Source: Pegoplata infirma
Taxonomy: Eukaryota > Arthropoda > Insecta > Diptera > Anthomyiidae
Reading direction: 5' to 3'
DNA: 64,000 nucleotides
Assembly: GCA_963921195.1 (NCBI GenBank)
Contig: OY992541.1
Span: 16,054,012-16,118,011, forward strand
The notes under the pieces are model-generated. The model was not told the DNA's origin, did no database searches, and saw only the letters and a program-made list of their open reading frames with translations. The translations under genes were made by a program, and so were the position numbers. Positions 10,449-21,821 of the stretch are shown in pieces (positions within the stretch are counted from its first letter, which is position 1; every line of letters starts with the position of its first letter).

Positions 10449-12397
10449 ATCTTCCTTTTAGGCTTCCTGTTACACCCCAACAGACTATTGGTCCTAACAG
10501 ACATATTGCTCTCAGGCAATTCTCTAGAAATGAGAAAACCTTGCTCCGTAAACCTGAATACAAGCAATTATATGATGACGTCATCAACGAATATATAACA
10601 CTTGGTCACATGGAAAAGGTTACTGCCCCGGTATGGACTACTAGACCCTCACATTTTTACTTGCCCCATCACGGTGTTTTTAAGCCCGACAGTACGACAA
10701 CTCAGCTGAGAGTTGTCTTTAATGCCTCAAGCAATTCATTAAACGGAAATAGCCTCAACGGCATCCTTTATGTTGGCCCGATACTCCAGTCGGATATTGT
10801 CTCATTAATTTTGAAGTGGCGATTTTTCAGAATTGTGTTTAATGCCGACATAACAAAAATGTACCGACAAATTCTGGTAAACCCCGAACATGCCTCATTC
10901 CAAAGGCTGCTGTTTCGCGACACCCCGGACAAAGAAATTCAGGACTTTCAATTAAAAACAGTGACATTTGGGGTAAATTGCGCACCCTATTTAGCGATTA
11001 GAACTTTATTGCAATTGGCAGATGATGAAGAACTTCGGTATCCTATTGGCTCAAAAATTTTGCGCGATAACATGTATGTTGACGACGCGTTAGTTGGTGC
11101 TCACAATGTCTCGGACGCTCTAGAAGCCAGAAATCAACTTATTCAGATTTTAGATTCTGCGGGTTTCCAGCTTAGAAAGTGGACATCTAACACAAGACAA
11201 ATTCTCAACGATCTGCCTCGTGAAATTTTGTTAAACGAAGACTTCTTGTGCATTGACGACAAAAGTATCGCAAAAACGCTGGGTGTTAGGTGGAATGCCT
11301 CAACAGACACTTTTTATTTTTCAACCCACAAAATACCGACCAAACCCGTATATACCAAGAGAGAGGTACTTTCGGTCATTGCGAGGCTTTTTGACCCAGC
11401 AGGGTGGCTTTCTCCCATAATTGTGGTGGCGAAAATTCTGATGCAACAAATGTGGCTCGACAAAACAGACTGGGACGAAAATATTAAACCCATATCGCTT
11501 CTTAAATGGCAAGGTTTTATATCGAAATACAACGACATCGACTTGATCACGATACCACGATGGGTGCAGTACTCTCCCAGCTGTAAGATCGAAATTCATG
11601 GGTTTTGTGACTCATCCGAATTAGCATATGCGGCCACTCTTTACGTAAGAGTAGAAGTCGATAATCAGGTTTTTACAAATTTGCTAGTTGCAAAAACTAA
11701 GGTTGCCCCTGTTAAAAAATTATCACTGCCGCGGTTGGAATTATGCGGGGCCCTTCTCCTAGCAAACCTAGTCGATTCTGTATTACCACAGTTTGAGATT
11801 AAGTCGTTTACACTCGGACTCTGGTCCGACTCCACAATTGTTCTGGCTTGGCTCAACAAACCTCCAACCTCGTGGACAACATTTGTCGCAAACCGTGTCG
11901 CAAAAATTCAGGAAAAAGTGGGAAACAATTGGGCCCATGTGAACACACATTGTAACCCTTCCGACCTAGCAACCCGGGGGCTGACCCCTTCAGAATTGAA
12001 GGAAAATGAGCTTTGGTGGAAGGGGCCAAGCTGGCTCAAGTTAGAAAAATCAAAATGGCCCTCCCACCCAATCGATCTGGTAAACACGCTGGAAATGGGA
12101 AAGGTAAAGGCTCATATTGCTAGATCTGCAGACAACGACATTTTGAATAGATTTTCTTGCCTATCAAGGGCAATTCACGTAATAGCATATGTTTTTCGAT
12201 TTCTCAGACGGACACACCCGGACTCAAAAACCCAATTCAGTTCTATTCGTCTATCTGCGGCAGAACTTACGGCGGTAAGAAATAGACTGTTTCAGTTATC
12301 ACAGCAAATGTATTTCCCACAAGAATATGATCTTCTGTCTCAAAAAAAAACGGTTAGCGTCAAAAAGCACTATCTTGACTCATACTCCTTTTCTTGA
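10445..12397 (+). pseudogene. BEL/Pao reverse transcriptase-RNase H fragment
   Basis: A frame of 650 codons with no internal stop. The reverse transcriptase shows NADITKMYRQ near residue 133 and YVDD near 213. The BEL-type RNase H follows with FCDSSELAYAA near 390, LPRLELCGA and the WSDSTIVLAWL block. Unlike the element at 1643, the frame continues past RNase H (NPSDLATRG and beyond) towards the integrase linker. It begins in phase with homologous sequence upstream of its first codon (a GTG), so the start is a frameshift, not initiation. It ends at a TGA where the next conserved block continues in another frame. Confidence 0.8.
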
Positions 12398-12440
12398 CGA
12401 GCGAAAGATTACTCGAGCCAATGGTCGCTTAGGTTCCACC

Positions 12441-13624
12441 TCATCTCTCATGAACGCCACCCTATTATCCTAGCTTATGAAAGCAGATTGGCTCGACTGT
12501 ATGTTGATTTTATACACAAATTAGTTCACCATGGGGGACCCCAGCTAATGTTGGCAACCATTAGGTCCGAGTGTTGGATCATAAAAGCAAAAATACTAAT
12601 TAAAGCCCACATTAACAATTGCAAATCATGTATTCTTCATCGTAAAAAGCTTCAAGGTCAGATAATGGCTGAGCTTCCGAATGAAAGGACAACGTTAAGT
12701 CGACCTTTCACTAATACTGGAGTGGACTTCGCTGGTCCATTTGACATTAAAAGTTTTTCGGGACGCGGCTGTCGCATAACTAAAGGTTACATTTGTCTCT
12801 TCGTCTGCTTCTCAACTAAGGCCATTCATTTGGAACTCGTCAGCGATCTATCCACCCCAGCATTCCTGGCAGCTTTTACTCGTTTTGTCTCTCGCAGAGG
12901 TTGTCCAAACCGAGTCTACTCTTACAACGGAAGAAACTTCGTAGGAGCAGCAAGAGAGTTAAAAAATAAATTTATGCAGCACACAACCGAGTTGAAAGAC
13001 TCAGCGGTTTCAAAATATGGTCATCAACAGTTATCTTGGCATTTTATACCGGCGTCTGCCCCTCACATGGGAGGGTTATGGGAGGCAGGGGTCAAAAGTT
13101 GCAAGGCACATCTTAAGAAAATCACAGGTCAAGTTAAACTCACCTTTGAAGAACTAGCCACCGTATTAGCATCTATTGAAGCCTGTCTAAACTCGAGACC
13201 CCTAAACCCCCTATCGGAAAATAGCGAAGATTTGACAGCTCTGACACCTGCACATTTCTTGATAGGCTTATCCTTGATGACTCCTGCCGAACCAGAAGAA
13301 ATTCCATCAACGGCCTCAATGTTAAATCGATGGTGACGTCTAAAGGTACTCCAACAGGAGTTCTGTCGCCGCTGGAAGTCCGAATATCTCAATGAACTTC
13401 ATAAAAGAAATAAATGGAAATTGCCTCAAGAAGACGTGAAAATAAATGATTTGGTTGTGTTAAAACACGAGCCCGTCTGTCCCACTGAATGGAGATTAGG
13501 TCGCGTTCTCAAAGTATATTGTGGCATCGATAAGCGAGTAAGGGTAGTCGACTTAAAAACTCAAAATGGGATCATAACACGGCCCGTCCACAAGCTGGTA
13601 TTATTGCCACAAAATGTAGCATAA
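12441..13624 (+). pseudogene. BEL/Pao integrase and C-terminal domain, broken
   Basis: Homology starts at about 12441, upstream of the Met-started frame at 12488. Seen in order: the HHCC zinc domain (HH...CX2C, near 12527-12640); the catalytic core with VDFAGPF; the second catalytic block reading YSYNGRNF where the family has SDNG, so the essential Asp is replaced by Tyr; and the glutamate block GGLWEAGVK. The TGA at 13334-13336 interrupts the frame within a conserved RWRRLK-type block. The same frame resumes to 13624 with the WRLGRV...VRVVDLKT...RPVHKL C-terminal domain (DUF5641-like). It is inactive by both nonsense mutation and active-site loss. Confidence 0.8.
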
Positions 13625-13672
13625 CTACCCATTCTGATGTCTGTCTCTTATACAACCATTTCCTTTATTTTT

Positions 13673-13695
13673 GAAAAAAAAAAAAAAAAAAAAAA
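13673..13695 (+). repeat. A-tract at the 3' end of the BEL/Pao copy
   Basis: An uninterrupted run of about 22 A residues, roughly 50 bp after the BEL/Pao stop codon and 35 bp before the splice acceptor of the next exon. It sits where an LTR should start. Confidence 0.7.
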
Positions 13696-13731
13696 CTCTA
13701 AATCTAACAATTTTTCATATTTCTTTCTTAG

Positions 13732-13848
13732 TTATGGCAGAATATAACGAACAATATCGCTGTCCCTTGTGTAACACTAGACATTCACTCCGAACATGTC
13801 GACAATTTCTTTCGATGACTCCAGATCAAAAGAACGATGCACATAGGG
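13732..13848 (+). CDS. Candidate exon: zinc knuckle of a BEL-derived host gene
   Basis: The ATG at 13734 opens MAEYNEQYRCPLCNTRHSLR, with a zinc knuckle C-X2-C-X3-H-X4-C followed by a CRQFLSMTPDQKN segment. This matches the first of the three knuckles and the following CPVFLQMNHNQR segment of BEL/Pao polyproteins (compare residues 356-380 of the element at 1643). It is preceded by a strong acceptor, a pyrimidine-rich stretch ending TTTCTTTCTTAG at 13731, so it reads as an internal or first coding exon. The open frame runs to TAA at 13857-13859. A GC donor at 13849-13850 would be in phase with the AG before 41844. The codons before 13734 are AAA-rich noise. It could instead be a stray Gag fragment of the BEL copy upstream, but that copy has no Gag and this sequence lies 3' of its end. 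Confidence 0.45.
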
Positions 13849-13952
13849 GCAAAATGTAATGTTTTGTGGCATCAATTAAACCGCTGAATTTTTATAAACG
13901 TTATGCACACCATTTCAAAGAGCATTGTTTAAGGCAGACATGGGGGTTAATG

Positions 13953-14216
13953 ATTACATTGTGTAATTGATTACAGTTTCAATTACAATTACATGTAATT
14001 AGTAATTGAAAATTTTCAATTACTAATTACATGTAATTGTAATTGAAAAAACTCAATTACAAATTACATGTAATTGTAATTGAAAAAACTCAATTACAAA
14101 TTACATATAATTGTAATTGAAAAAACTCAATTACAAATTACATGTAATTGTAATTGAAAAAACTCAATTACTAATTACATCTAATTGAAAAATGTAATTG
14201 ATTTTAATGTAATTGT
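13953..14216. repeat. Left subterminal palindromic minisatellite of hAT-1
   Basis: Tandem, partly palindromic units of about 45 bp built from AATTACATGTAATTGTAATTGAAAAAACTC. They mirror the array at 37567-37835 at the other end of the same element. Confidence 0.85.
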
Positions 14217-15719
14217 AAGAAACATGTTTATAATTACATTTAGTAGTTAATTACTAATATTGTCAATTACACATACATATTTATTCAAAAATCTTTATGC
14301 ATAAAATCGTTAGTGCAATTGTTTGTAACGCATGATCTCTGGAGTCATAAGAGCTACCAACCTAAGACATACATATTAGATGCTGATCAAGGTTTTAAAG
14401 ATTTGATTTTTTTCGACCCTGCAGGTGGCGCTGGCCTCAAGTTATAAACAGAATTGTGGGTGCCATTTGACAGCAGTTCAAAACAGAGTTAAAATAACTA
14501 AACTGCCACTGAAATTGTTAAACTCCTCAGTTGATAGTTTTTGAAAAAAGCCAGCATTTGAAAATAACACACAATACTGTAGTCATTCGCAACAAACTGG
14601 AAGCAAAAACTCCAAATCAAACGAAGATAACGAGAGTTTTTGTGGTAGTCTTTAAAAAAACTTAACAATGACTACAGACGACACAAAAGAAATACACAAA
14701 ATAGACCGTTCAATGCGAGTAATAATCACCACATTAATTGGAATGCAAACATTTTTGTTAAACAAATTAAATTTAACAAATATTTAGGTAAAAAATCGTT
14801 TAACTAAATTTGAATTCATAACTGAAATAGACAAAAAATCTAAAACTGATAGGGTTTAAATAAACCCAGATCTTTTATACAATGAATTTATTCATTAAAT
14901 TTTTAGTTTTGAAATAAAGTTTAAAGTATTCATTTTCAACTGAAACATGAATCAAATTAATTTTTATTATTATGCATCCGAATACCATGAAAAAGAATAG
15001 TTGTATGTTTTTTTTGTCTTTAAAAGTATTATAAGTAGTTATTTATTATGATTTTTTTACATTATTAACCGTTTTTTTAAAATTTGGAAAGAAAAATTAT
15101 TTTATCAAATTTTTTTTTTTCCCTGTGAATTTTAATATAATTTTACCTAAGTATTTTTCAAAGCTAAACCAACATATTGTCAATGATATGTCCGTCCATC
15201 TGTAACATATTTACACAGATTAAAAAAAAAAATTAATTTTGTCGTTTTTTAGCGTCCCAAAAAAAGTGTAAATACAACAGGTGTTAATACATTAGAATAT
15301 TTTTTTTTAAACAAAAAGTCACAAACAACTGTTATATTTGGTCTCTGAAGAGAAATCATAATAAAATTTATTTGTTACGATTTCTATTTTTGTCGACCAT
15401 CCAAATTTTGATTTAATTGCTCAAATAACGTATTTTTGTCATAATATGACATATTATGTATGCTAATTAAACGTAATCTTATCATTTAATTGGAAAATGA
15501 TGTTTGAATGATTTGTTGCATGATTCTCTTTAACATGGATTTTATCGCGAGTAGATCGGATGTAAACAACGCGAGGTATAACGAAAATAGTCGAAAAATT
15601 TAAAGAAACGCTAAACAAATTTTTAATATTACTGAATCCGTGAAAAAAAATTTTTGATATTTTTTTTGAGTTAGTAATTCAGGTAATAAATATTTGCAAA
15701 AGGGAAAATTTTATCAAAA
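14217..15719. other. hAT-1 interior, no convincing gene
   Basis: AT-rich. It contains a more complex stretch at 14400-14670 that resembles an untranslated leader, followed by a 39-codon frame at 14668-14787 ending in TAG just before GTAAAA. No transposase motif was found. Confidence 0.4.
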
Positions 15720-16165
15720 AAAAGGTCAACATTTTTTAGGATCTGCTTATATGGCACATATAAAAGCAGATAATAAAAAAAATTAGACATTTTCTGTATT
15801 AATAATTTCGCTTTTGGAAATATTTATTGCGATATGCAGCCGCTCCATTAAATGATAATGCAATGTCTTTAAAAGGTAGTTTCTTTACATATTTCGCGTT
15901 GCAAAAAAATAAAATACTAATGTCTTTTTGGAAATCCCGATATTTTTAACCCAACTTGATTTTTATGACCACACATATAAAAGAAGATCCTATAAAATGT
16001 AGACCTTTTCGTGCAAAAATTTTCAATTTTTCAAATATTTATTGCGATGAACAGCCACTCCATTGAATTTCAATGCAATGTCTTCACATATTTTGCGTTG
16101 TAAAAAAATAATAGTGTCTTTTAAATTCCTTTTGGAAATCCCGATTTTTTATGTCTTTATGACTT
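15720..16165. repeat. Degenerate tandem repeat, unit about 230 bp
   Basis: Two diverged consecutive units share blocks such as ATATTTATTGCGAT, CAGCC(G/A)CTCCATT, CAATGCAATGTCTT and GGAAATCCCGAT. A partial third copy, with TTTATGACC followed by an AGATCTTAAAA block, lies at about 16716-16770 inside hAT-2. Confidence 0.6.
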
Positions 16166-16283
16166 TGTAGCTGTTTCCTTTTTGTTATATGTTAAATTAT
16201 GCAAGAGATCACTTATGCAGGTAGGATTTTGCTTGCATGCTTTAAAAAAATCCAACAAATGCGTGTGTATTTTCCAATGATGG

Positions 16284-16480
16284 GTACCAATACCTTTTCG
16301 ATACCAATACCCGTTAATACCAATTCAAATTGAAAACCAATACCAATTAAAAACCAATACCTTTATTTGTGCGATACCAATACCAATAAAAAACCAATAC
16401 CGATTCCGCAATACCAATTAAAAACCAATACTTTTATTCTTCAAAACCAATACCAATAAAAAACCAATACCAATTCATTT
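16284..16480. repeat. Left CCAATACC minisatellite of hAT-2
   Basis: Short tandem units of AAAACCAATACCAAT type, matched by the array at 35395-35625 inside the other terminus. Confidence 0.85.
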
Positions 16481-17456
16481 TTTTCTACTTTCGTATCGGT
16501 TTTGTTTCGGTTTTTTGTATTCTTATTTTCGTTTGTTTTAATTGTGACGTCAAACATTTTCTTTCCATCACATTATTAGGTTTTACCTGACTAACGAATT
16601 GCAAAAGATTTTGCATCGATCAGTAATCGTTTGCATGCAATGTCACATAACAAAACGGAGTTAGCTACTTGAATTTTAAAAGCCATAAAAACATAAAAGA
16701 AATACTTTTTGTCACGGTTTTTATGACCCCTAATAAAAGTAGATCTTAAAAAATTTAGACCTTTTCTGTGATGAAATTTTTTCTTTTGCAAACATTGTTA
16801 ATATTTGATATACATATGTACATTGAAATGGGTTATCATTGATAACCCATTTCGATCACCTTTTTCAAAAAAATATTTATGTATGAAAAGGATGAAATTC
16901 AGGTATATTTTGTTACAAATGTTAAGTCTCATCTTTCTGCAATTAAAAAATATCTCCCCTAGACCACCGGAATTTATATGTGCATTAAAAGCAATGTGAA
17001 AAGCACAGAAATTGTTTCAAGCAAAACGAAAAATTTGCATTTTTTAGTTTAGACTTCTAATTTTTTTATTAATTAATATTAATTTTTTTAGATTTAATTT
17101 ATTATCAAATTCCACTAATTGAAACATTTTGAAACTATTTATTTTGAAAATAACGAAATAAATTAATAAAATAGCAAATAAATCCAAATATTAAAATTGC
17201 ATAAAAAGTTGAAATACAGGCTTTTCTGGAATAACGGAACATTAAAATTTTTTTACAAGAGTTTTGAGATCAGCCGGTGCTAATTTTACTAAATAGGTAC
17301 CTTTTTTCAAAAAAAAAAAAATGAATCTTTGTCCAAAATGGGTTAAGCATGTACTATTTAGTTTAAAGTTTGACTTAATTCTGAATGCAAATACTGCTAA
17401 AAAATATATTTTTTTTTAAAAGGGGTTTTTCAAAAAAAAAAAAACACTCTCTAGAC
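16481..17456. other. hAT-2 interior, no gene
   Basis: AT-rich. It includes a palindrome GAAATGGGTTATC/GATAACCCATTTC at 16826-16854 and a fragment of the 230-bp repeat seen at 15720-16165. No coding sequence recognised. Confidence 0.4.
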
Positions 17457-18734
17457 CAATGGTTCTCAAACGGTGGGTCGCGACCCCCTAGGGGGTCGCG
17501 GAAGCATTTCAAGGGGGTCGAGAAAAGTTTAGTAAACATCATGCTAAAATTATTAAAATTTCTAAAATATAAAAGCAAAGCATAATTTTTGGTATTGCTG
17601 AGTTATAAAAATATACGGCTACGTTAGGATCTGCCAATGTATGCCCATTTTAGCTTTTCAGCTCATCAGTGGGCTTCAAAAAACTCTGGAAAAGATAAAA
17701 TTAAATTTACTCCTTTTTCCTTTTGTCATTCCACCCTTACACCGAAAAATCCAGGTCCATGTGGATCTTCTGTTTCGTACTATGTGCAAGCCAAAATAGA
17801 TATGCTCCATCTTCAATACTATTAACTTGGCCATTTTCAGCTTCACAGCTCTTTAGGGTTTTAAAATTAGCTAAAATGTTTAAAAGCACAATTTTTAAAT
17901 CTGACTACTTCAGGATATGATCGCCAGGACTACAAAGCATCCTTGCTTAATTAGTTACTTTGAAAACAGCTAAAATGTAATTTTTGATAATGGAGTAGTA
18001 TTTGAACCATATTTGGCCTTAAAGGCTTGGTTCCAAAATTTGAAATAAAAATAAATAAAAAAAAAAAAATCCGCGAATTTAAGGGCTCAATATAAAAAGT
18101 GTGTTGAAAAAAATCGGTCCATGTTTAGATCTAGCCCACATAAAAACGTCCCCTTTAAATTTGGTAAAAATTACTCCTAAAACCGTATTATAACAAGTAT
18201 GCTTTCAAAATTTAGCAGATAAAAGTATTCACAACGAATTATTCCAAATTTAAAAGAAATCGGACCAGTTCTACTTGTAGTCCTTATACAATCCACCCTT
18301 CCGGTGTTCGTAAAAATATCTCAAAATTCATGAAAAGGAAATATTTGACAAAAACGTTGGTCGTGTTTGTTAAACGTGTACTTGGTAACCTTATCAAATC
18401 TGATCATAATTGGACCATTTTAGACTTATAATTAGTTCTCATATAAAAATTTCGCTCGATATTCAGTAAAATCGGTCTATTGGCAGTAAATAGCCTATTC
18501 CCCTCAATTTTCGCTTCTGTGTGTTTTCTACACTAATTAAAGATCTAAAAAACCAGGTATCTAATGAGTCCATGTTTGGACTTGAGACCCATTTTCGGGA
18601 AAACCAGGTTTAGAGTAAAATATGGTCGGTCTTGACCGACTTTAATTTTCTCACTTGTTTTTTTATGTGGTGGGTCGCGAGAAATTTAAAATATATAAAA
18701 GGGGTCGCGAAGCAAAAGTTAGTGAGAAGCTCTG
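17457..18734. mobile_element. Old hAT copy of the GGTTCTCAAAC / GGGTCGCG type
   Basis: It starts CAATGGTTCTCAAACGGTGG followed by GGGTCGCGACCCCC, and ends GGGGTCGCG...GTGAGAAGCTCTG, an imperfect inverted repeat of the well-known GTTCTCAAAC hAT terminus class. Flanking octamers CTCTAGAC and ATCTATAA match at 5 of 8 positions, consistent with a decayed duplication. No transposase is readable. A DINE-like repeat occupies its right half. Confidence 0.6.
18105..18662 (+). mobile_element. DINE-1-like repeat fragment
   Basis: Shares blocks with the copy at 35899-36641: AAATCGGTCCATGTTT, a CCCCATACAAA-like block, the 3' hairpin GGTCGGTCTTGACCGACT and the tail TTTTCTCACTTGTTTT. The TATACCC-containing 5' end is missing. 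Confidence 0.55.
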
Positions 18735-18850
18735 ATCTATAACATCTGTAAATTTTATTAAAATGAAGTGTCCACCCTGAAATAGTTCCTTGTAGGTCCG
18801 ATTTCGAAATCTTTCACTTATTTTTTACCTTAATATATATATATATACTA

Positions 18851-19955
18851 GAGTGTCCCTTATTTTGGAAATGTTGGAAATCTTGAGACGGTACCCGCTC
18901 ATTTTTTTCCTTTTGACTTAAAAATAACTCAGAAAAAATTTTACGCCCCTAGGACCACGCCTTCCCTACGCGACGGGCCCTTAAAGAGCGGGGCCTAAAA
19001 AATCATTTTTCCATACAAACCAAAAAATTTTTTTTTTGATTTTTAATTTTTTTGTTATTATTTATTATATTACTTGGTTTGCTTATTCACAACAAAAAAT
19101 TTGATTTTGGTGGGATAAGTCTTTCAGCGCTAAAAAATTTTTCGCAAAAAAAAATTTTGAGCCGCCGGGGTCCTACAGTAAAAAATTTTTAAAAAATATT
19201 TTTTTTTAGTTTTGACCAGCAACGGTTTTAGCTGCTATGTTGCTTTAAATGATATATATTCATAAAAAAATATTTTTGTATCTGTGACATCTTAATCGTG
19301 TTCTAAAAAAGGGTAAAAAATGCATTGATGATTTTTTTCGATACACGATAAAAATGTCACAAATATGAATAATATTTTTTTTGGAATATATATCATTAAA
19401 AACAACATAAAAACTAAAACCATTGCTTTTCAAAACTAAAAAAAAATATTTTTTAAAAATTTTTTACCGTAGGATTCCTACGGCTCAAAATTTTTTTTTT
19501 CGAAAAAGATAAAGATGTCACAGATATGAATAATTTTTTTTTTGGAATATATATCATTTAAAGCAACATAGCAGCTAAAACCGTTGCTGGTCAAAACTAA
19601 AAAAAAATATTTTTTAAAAATTTTTTACTGTAGGACCCCGGCCGCCCAAATTTTTTTTTTGCGAAAAATTTTTTAGCGCTGAAAGACTTATCCCTCCAAA
19701 ATCAAATTTTTTGTCGTGAATAAGCAAACCAAGTAATATAATAATTAATAACAAAAAAATTAAAAATCAAAAAAAAATTTTTTTGGTTTGTATGGAAAAA
19801 TGATTTTTTAGGCCCCGCTCTTTAAGGCCCCGTCGCGTAGGGAAGGCGTGGTCCTAGGGGCGTAAAATTTTTCCTGAGTTATTTTTAAGTCAAAAGGAAA
19901 AAAATGAGCGGGTACCGTCTCAAGATTTCCAACATTTCCAAAATAAGGGACACTC
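18851..19955. mobile_element. Foldback (palindromic) MITE, TA target site
   Basis: Two long inverted arms run inward from GAGTGTCCCTTATTTTGG (left) and its reverse complement (right). They include the mirrored blocks GACGGTACCCGCTCATTTTT and CCACGCCTTCCCTACGCGAC. The element is flanked by TA (18849-18850 and 19956-19957). The arms reach at least 350 bp each and further inverted copies fill the centre, so the transcript would fold into a long hairpin. No protein is encoded. Confidence 0.75.
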
Positions 19956-20080
19956 TAATATATACCCAGTCAGAAAAATACAAAAGGGCCAAGGTTGGCA
20001 AAGCGTTGGTGCCAGTATTACCAACGTTGGCCGATAACACGGTTTGCAACTAATACTGTACAGTGGCATTGTTGGATTGA

Positions 20081-20196
20081 TAACGCCAGATGTAGCTCCG
20101 CCAATTGTTTTTTCTGGTGTTGGCAGACTGTTGGCAAAACAAAAAACACTGATAACGCCAGATGGGGCTCGGGCCAATTGTTTTTTCTGGTGTTAC
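20081..20196. repeat. Subterminal tandem duplication in the CACTA-like element
   Basis: Two units about 71 bp apart share GATAACGCCAGATG and CCAATTGTTTTTTCTGGTGTT. They lie between the terminus and the transposase remnant and could be transposase-binding repeats. Confidence 0.6.
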
Positions 20197-20211
20197 ATTT
20201 AAAATATTAGC

Positions 20212-21471
20212 TTTTTGCTGTGATATGCCTGCCCGAGCGTTTATCAAGTGTACCAAGGGTCACACAGGTTTTTTTTCTTGTGAAAGATGCACCGTAAAAG
20301 GAGAAACAGTAAATAAAACACGCATTTTTAAAGAAATAAATTGTGAACAACGTACGCTCCAGTCGTTTAGAGAAAAGGCTAACGCTGAGCACCATTTAGC
20401 TAAAGAAACCAGTCCACTTCTCGATATTCCTAACTTTGACTTAATAAAATCCGTCGTTTTGGATGAAATGCATATGTTGTACCTTGGAATTGGGAAAACG
20501 TTACTTCAGAAACTTATTTTTAAGAATCCAGATTCTTATATTTCCGAAGAAAACGTAGCAATTATGCAACAAAATTTTTCAAAAATATCTAAAGATATTA
20601 CAGCTGAGTTCCAAAGAAAAACGTTTGATTTAATGGATACAGGAAATTGGAAAGCTACACAATATCGTTTTTTTTTTATTATATGGCGGAGGGATAGTTT
20701 TGAAAAATGTATTGAAATCTAATCAGTAGACATTTTTTACTTCTTTTTACAGCTTGTCGAATTTTGTCATCTAGCAAATTAGCTACATTGAAAGCTGATT
20801 ATGCTAAGCAGTTATTACGGAAATTTGTTGAACTTATGTCATATTTTTATGGACCAAAATCACATACAATGAATATTCACAACCTTATTCATATCGCAGA
20901 TGACGTTGTTAATATAGGGGCGCCGCTATCTCAATTTTCCGCGTTTGATTTCGAAAATAGCCTAGGTTTTATAAAAAGTATTATAAATTCTCCAACCAAC
21001 CCCATCGAAGAAGTTCAAAGAAAACTTCATATTTTTCGATCAAACGATTCATCAAATAATTTTCCATTGCTTTATCGTATCAATAGAAGCTTAAAATATT
21101 CTCTTGGACAAATTTTAGAAACCTCGGAAATAGGAGTTACTTTTAGCTTTGTTATTATCGAAGGCAATAAAATTTCACCACTTCCTCCTGATAACGTATG
21201 CTTACTAAGAAATGGAAATGTTATTACGGTTAACGAAATTTTTAGTAGGAAAGTGTCGAATTTCAAATGTGATGATATTTTTTTTAAAGGCAACGTTTTT
21301 CTTGAAGTTACTGATTTTGTGGAATATCCACTTCCATCAAGTGAAATAGGATTGTATGATGTTAGAAAATTAGATGAAAATAACACTGAAATTAACATAA
21401 GTATGGTAGAATTCAAGTGTATTCTTACTACATGTGATGATAAAACAATTGCTATTACTCTATTACACTAA
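20212..21471 (+). pseudogene. CACTA/Tnp2-like transposase C-terminal part, frameshifted
   Basis: Recognised from the family's conserved sequence blocks: CDMPARAFIKCTKGHTGFFS followed by CERCTVKG; the LDEMHMLYLGIGK block; the FQRKTFDLMDTGNWKATQYR block; then, after breaks, the RILSSSKLATLKADYAKQLL, FYGPKSHTMNIHNLIHIADD and FDFENSLGFIKSIINSPTNP blocks. The protein is interrupted at the T-run near 20668-20676, where homology moves to another frame (LLYGGGIVLKNVL), and again near 20725. Two open frames remain (20162-20722 and 20764-21471). The N-terminal half of the usual transposase is missing. I assign it to the CACTA/Tnp2-related group from the blocks and TIR/subterminal architecture; the exact superfamily is an inference. 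Confidence 0.65.
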
Positions 21472-21821
21472 TTTTAATAATATATGTACAGTGCCGGTCA
21501 AAAAAATAGCACCAATGACAAAATCTCTATTCATCCAATTAAAACAAAATATTATGTGTGTATTTTTTTAAAGTAAATATGTTATACTTTTATACTAAGT
21601 ATATACCCCTTAAATGTTTTTACTTTTTCCAAAAATTGTGGACGGTTCTTTTTTAATGTTCGATATTTTAAAAAAACTCTGAATCAGTGCAGTCAATAAA
21701 ATAGCACCGAATGACAAAATTTCATTAAAAAAATTAATATTGTTTAAATTATTAAAATAAAAGTGTTAAATACTAGAGGAAGATAGTTTTAATTTATAAA
21801 AAAATTAATTCATTACAAAAT

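Larger units (their letters stand above)
9970..13695 (+). mobile_element. 5'-truncated, decayed BEL/Pao retrotransposon copy
   Basis: Similarity to the BEL/Pao polyprotein begins inside the retropepsin domain (from about 9970) and runs through reverse transcriptase, RNase H, integrase and the C-terminal DUF5641-like domain to 13624. Gag, the zinc knuckles and the protease active site are missing. At least three frame changes (near 10430, near 12395, and between 12395 and 12441) and one in-frame TGA (13334-13336) break it. No LTR follows. Instead about 50 bp after the stop there is a run of about 22 A residues. It is related to the element at 1643-5284 but clearly diverged from it. Confidence 0.85.

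Noticed and set aside
13671..13733. Met-Lys-rich start upstream of the zinc-knuckle exon
   Set aside because: These codons come from the A tract and the splice-acceptor pyrimidine stretch. The real start is the ATG at 13734 or an upstream exon.
14668..14787. 39-codon ATG frame in hAT-1 following leader-like sequence
   Set aside because: It is too short, has no homology I recognise, and its stop precedes the only nearby GT, so it cannot be extended as a coding exon.
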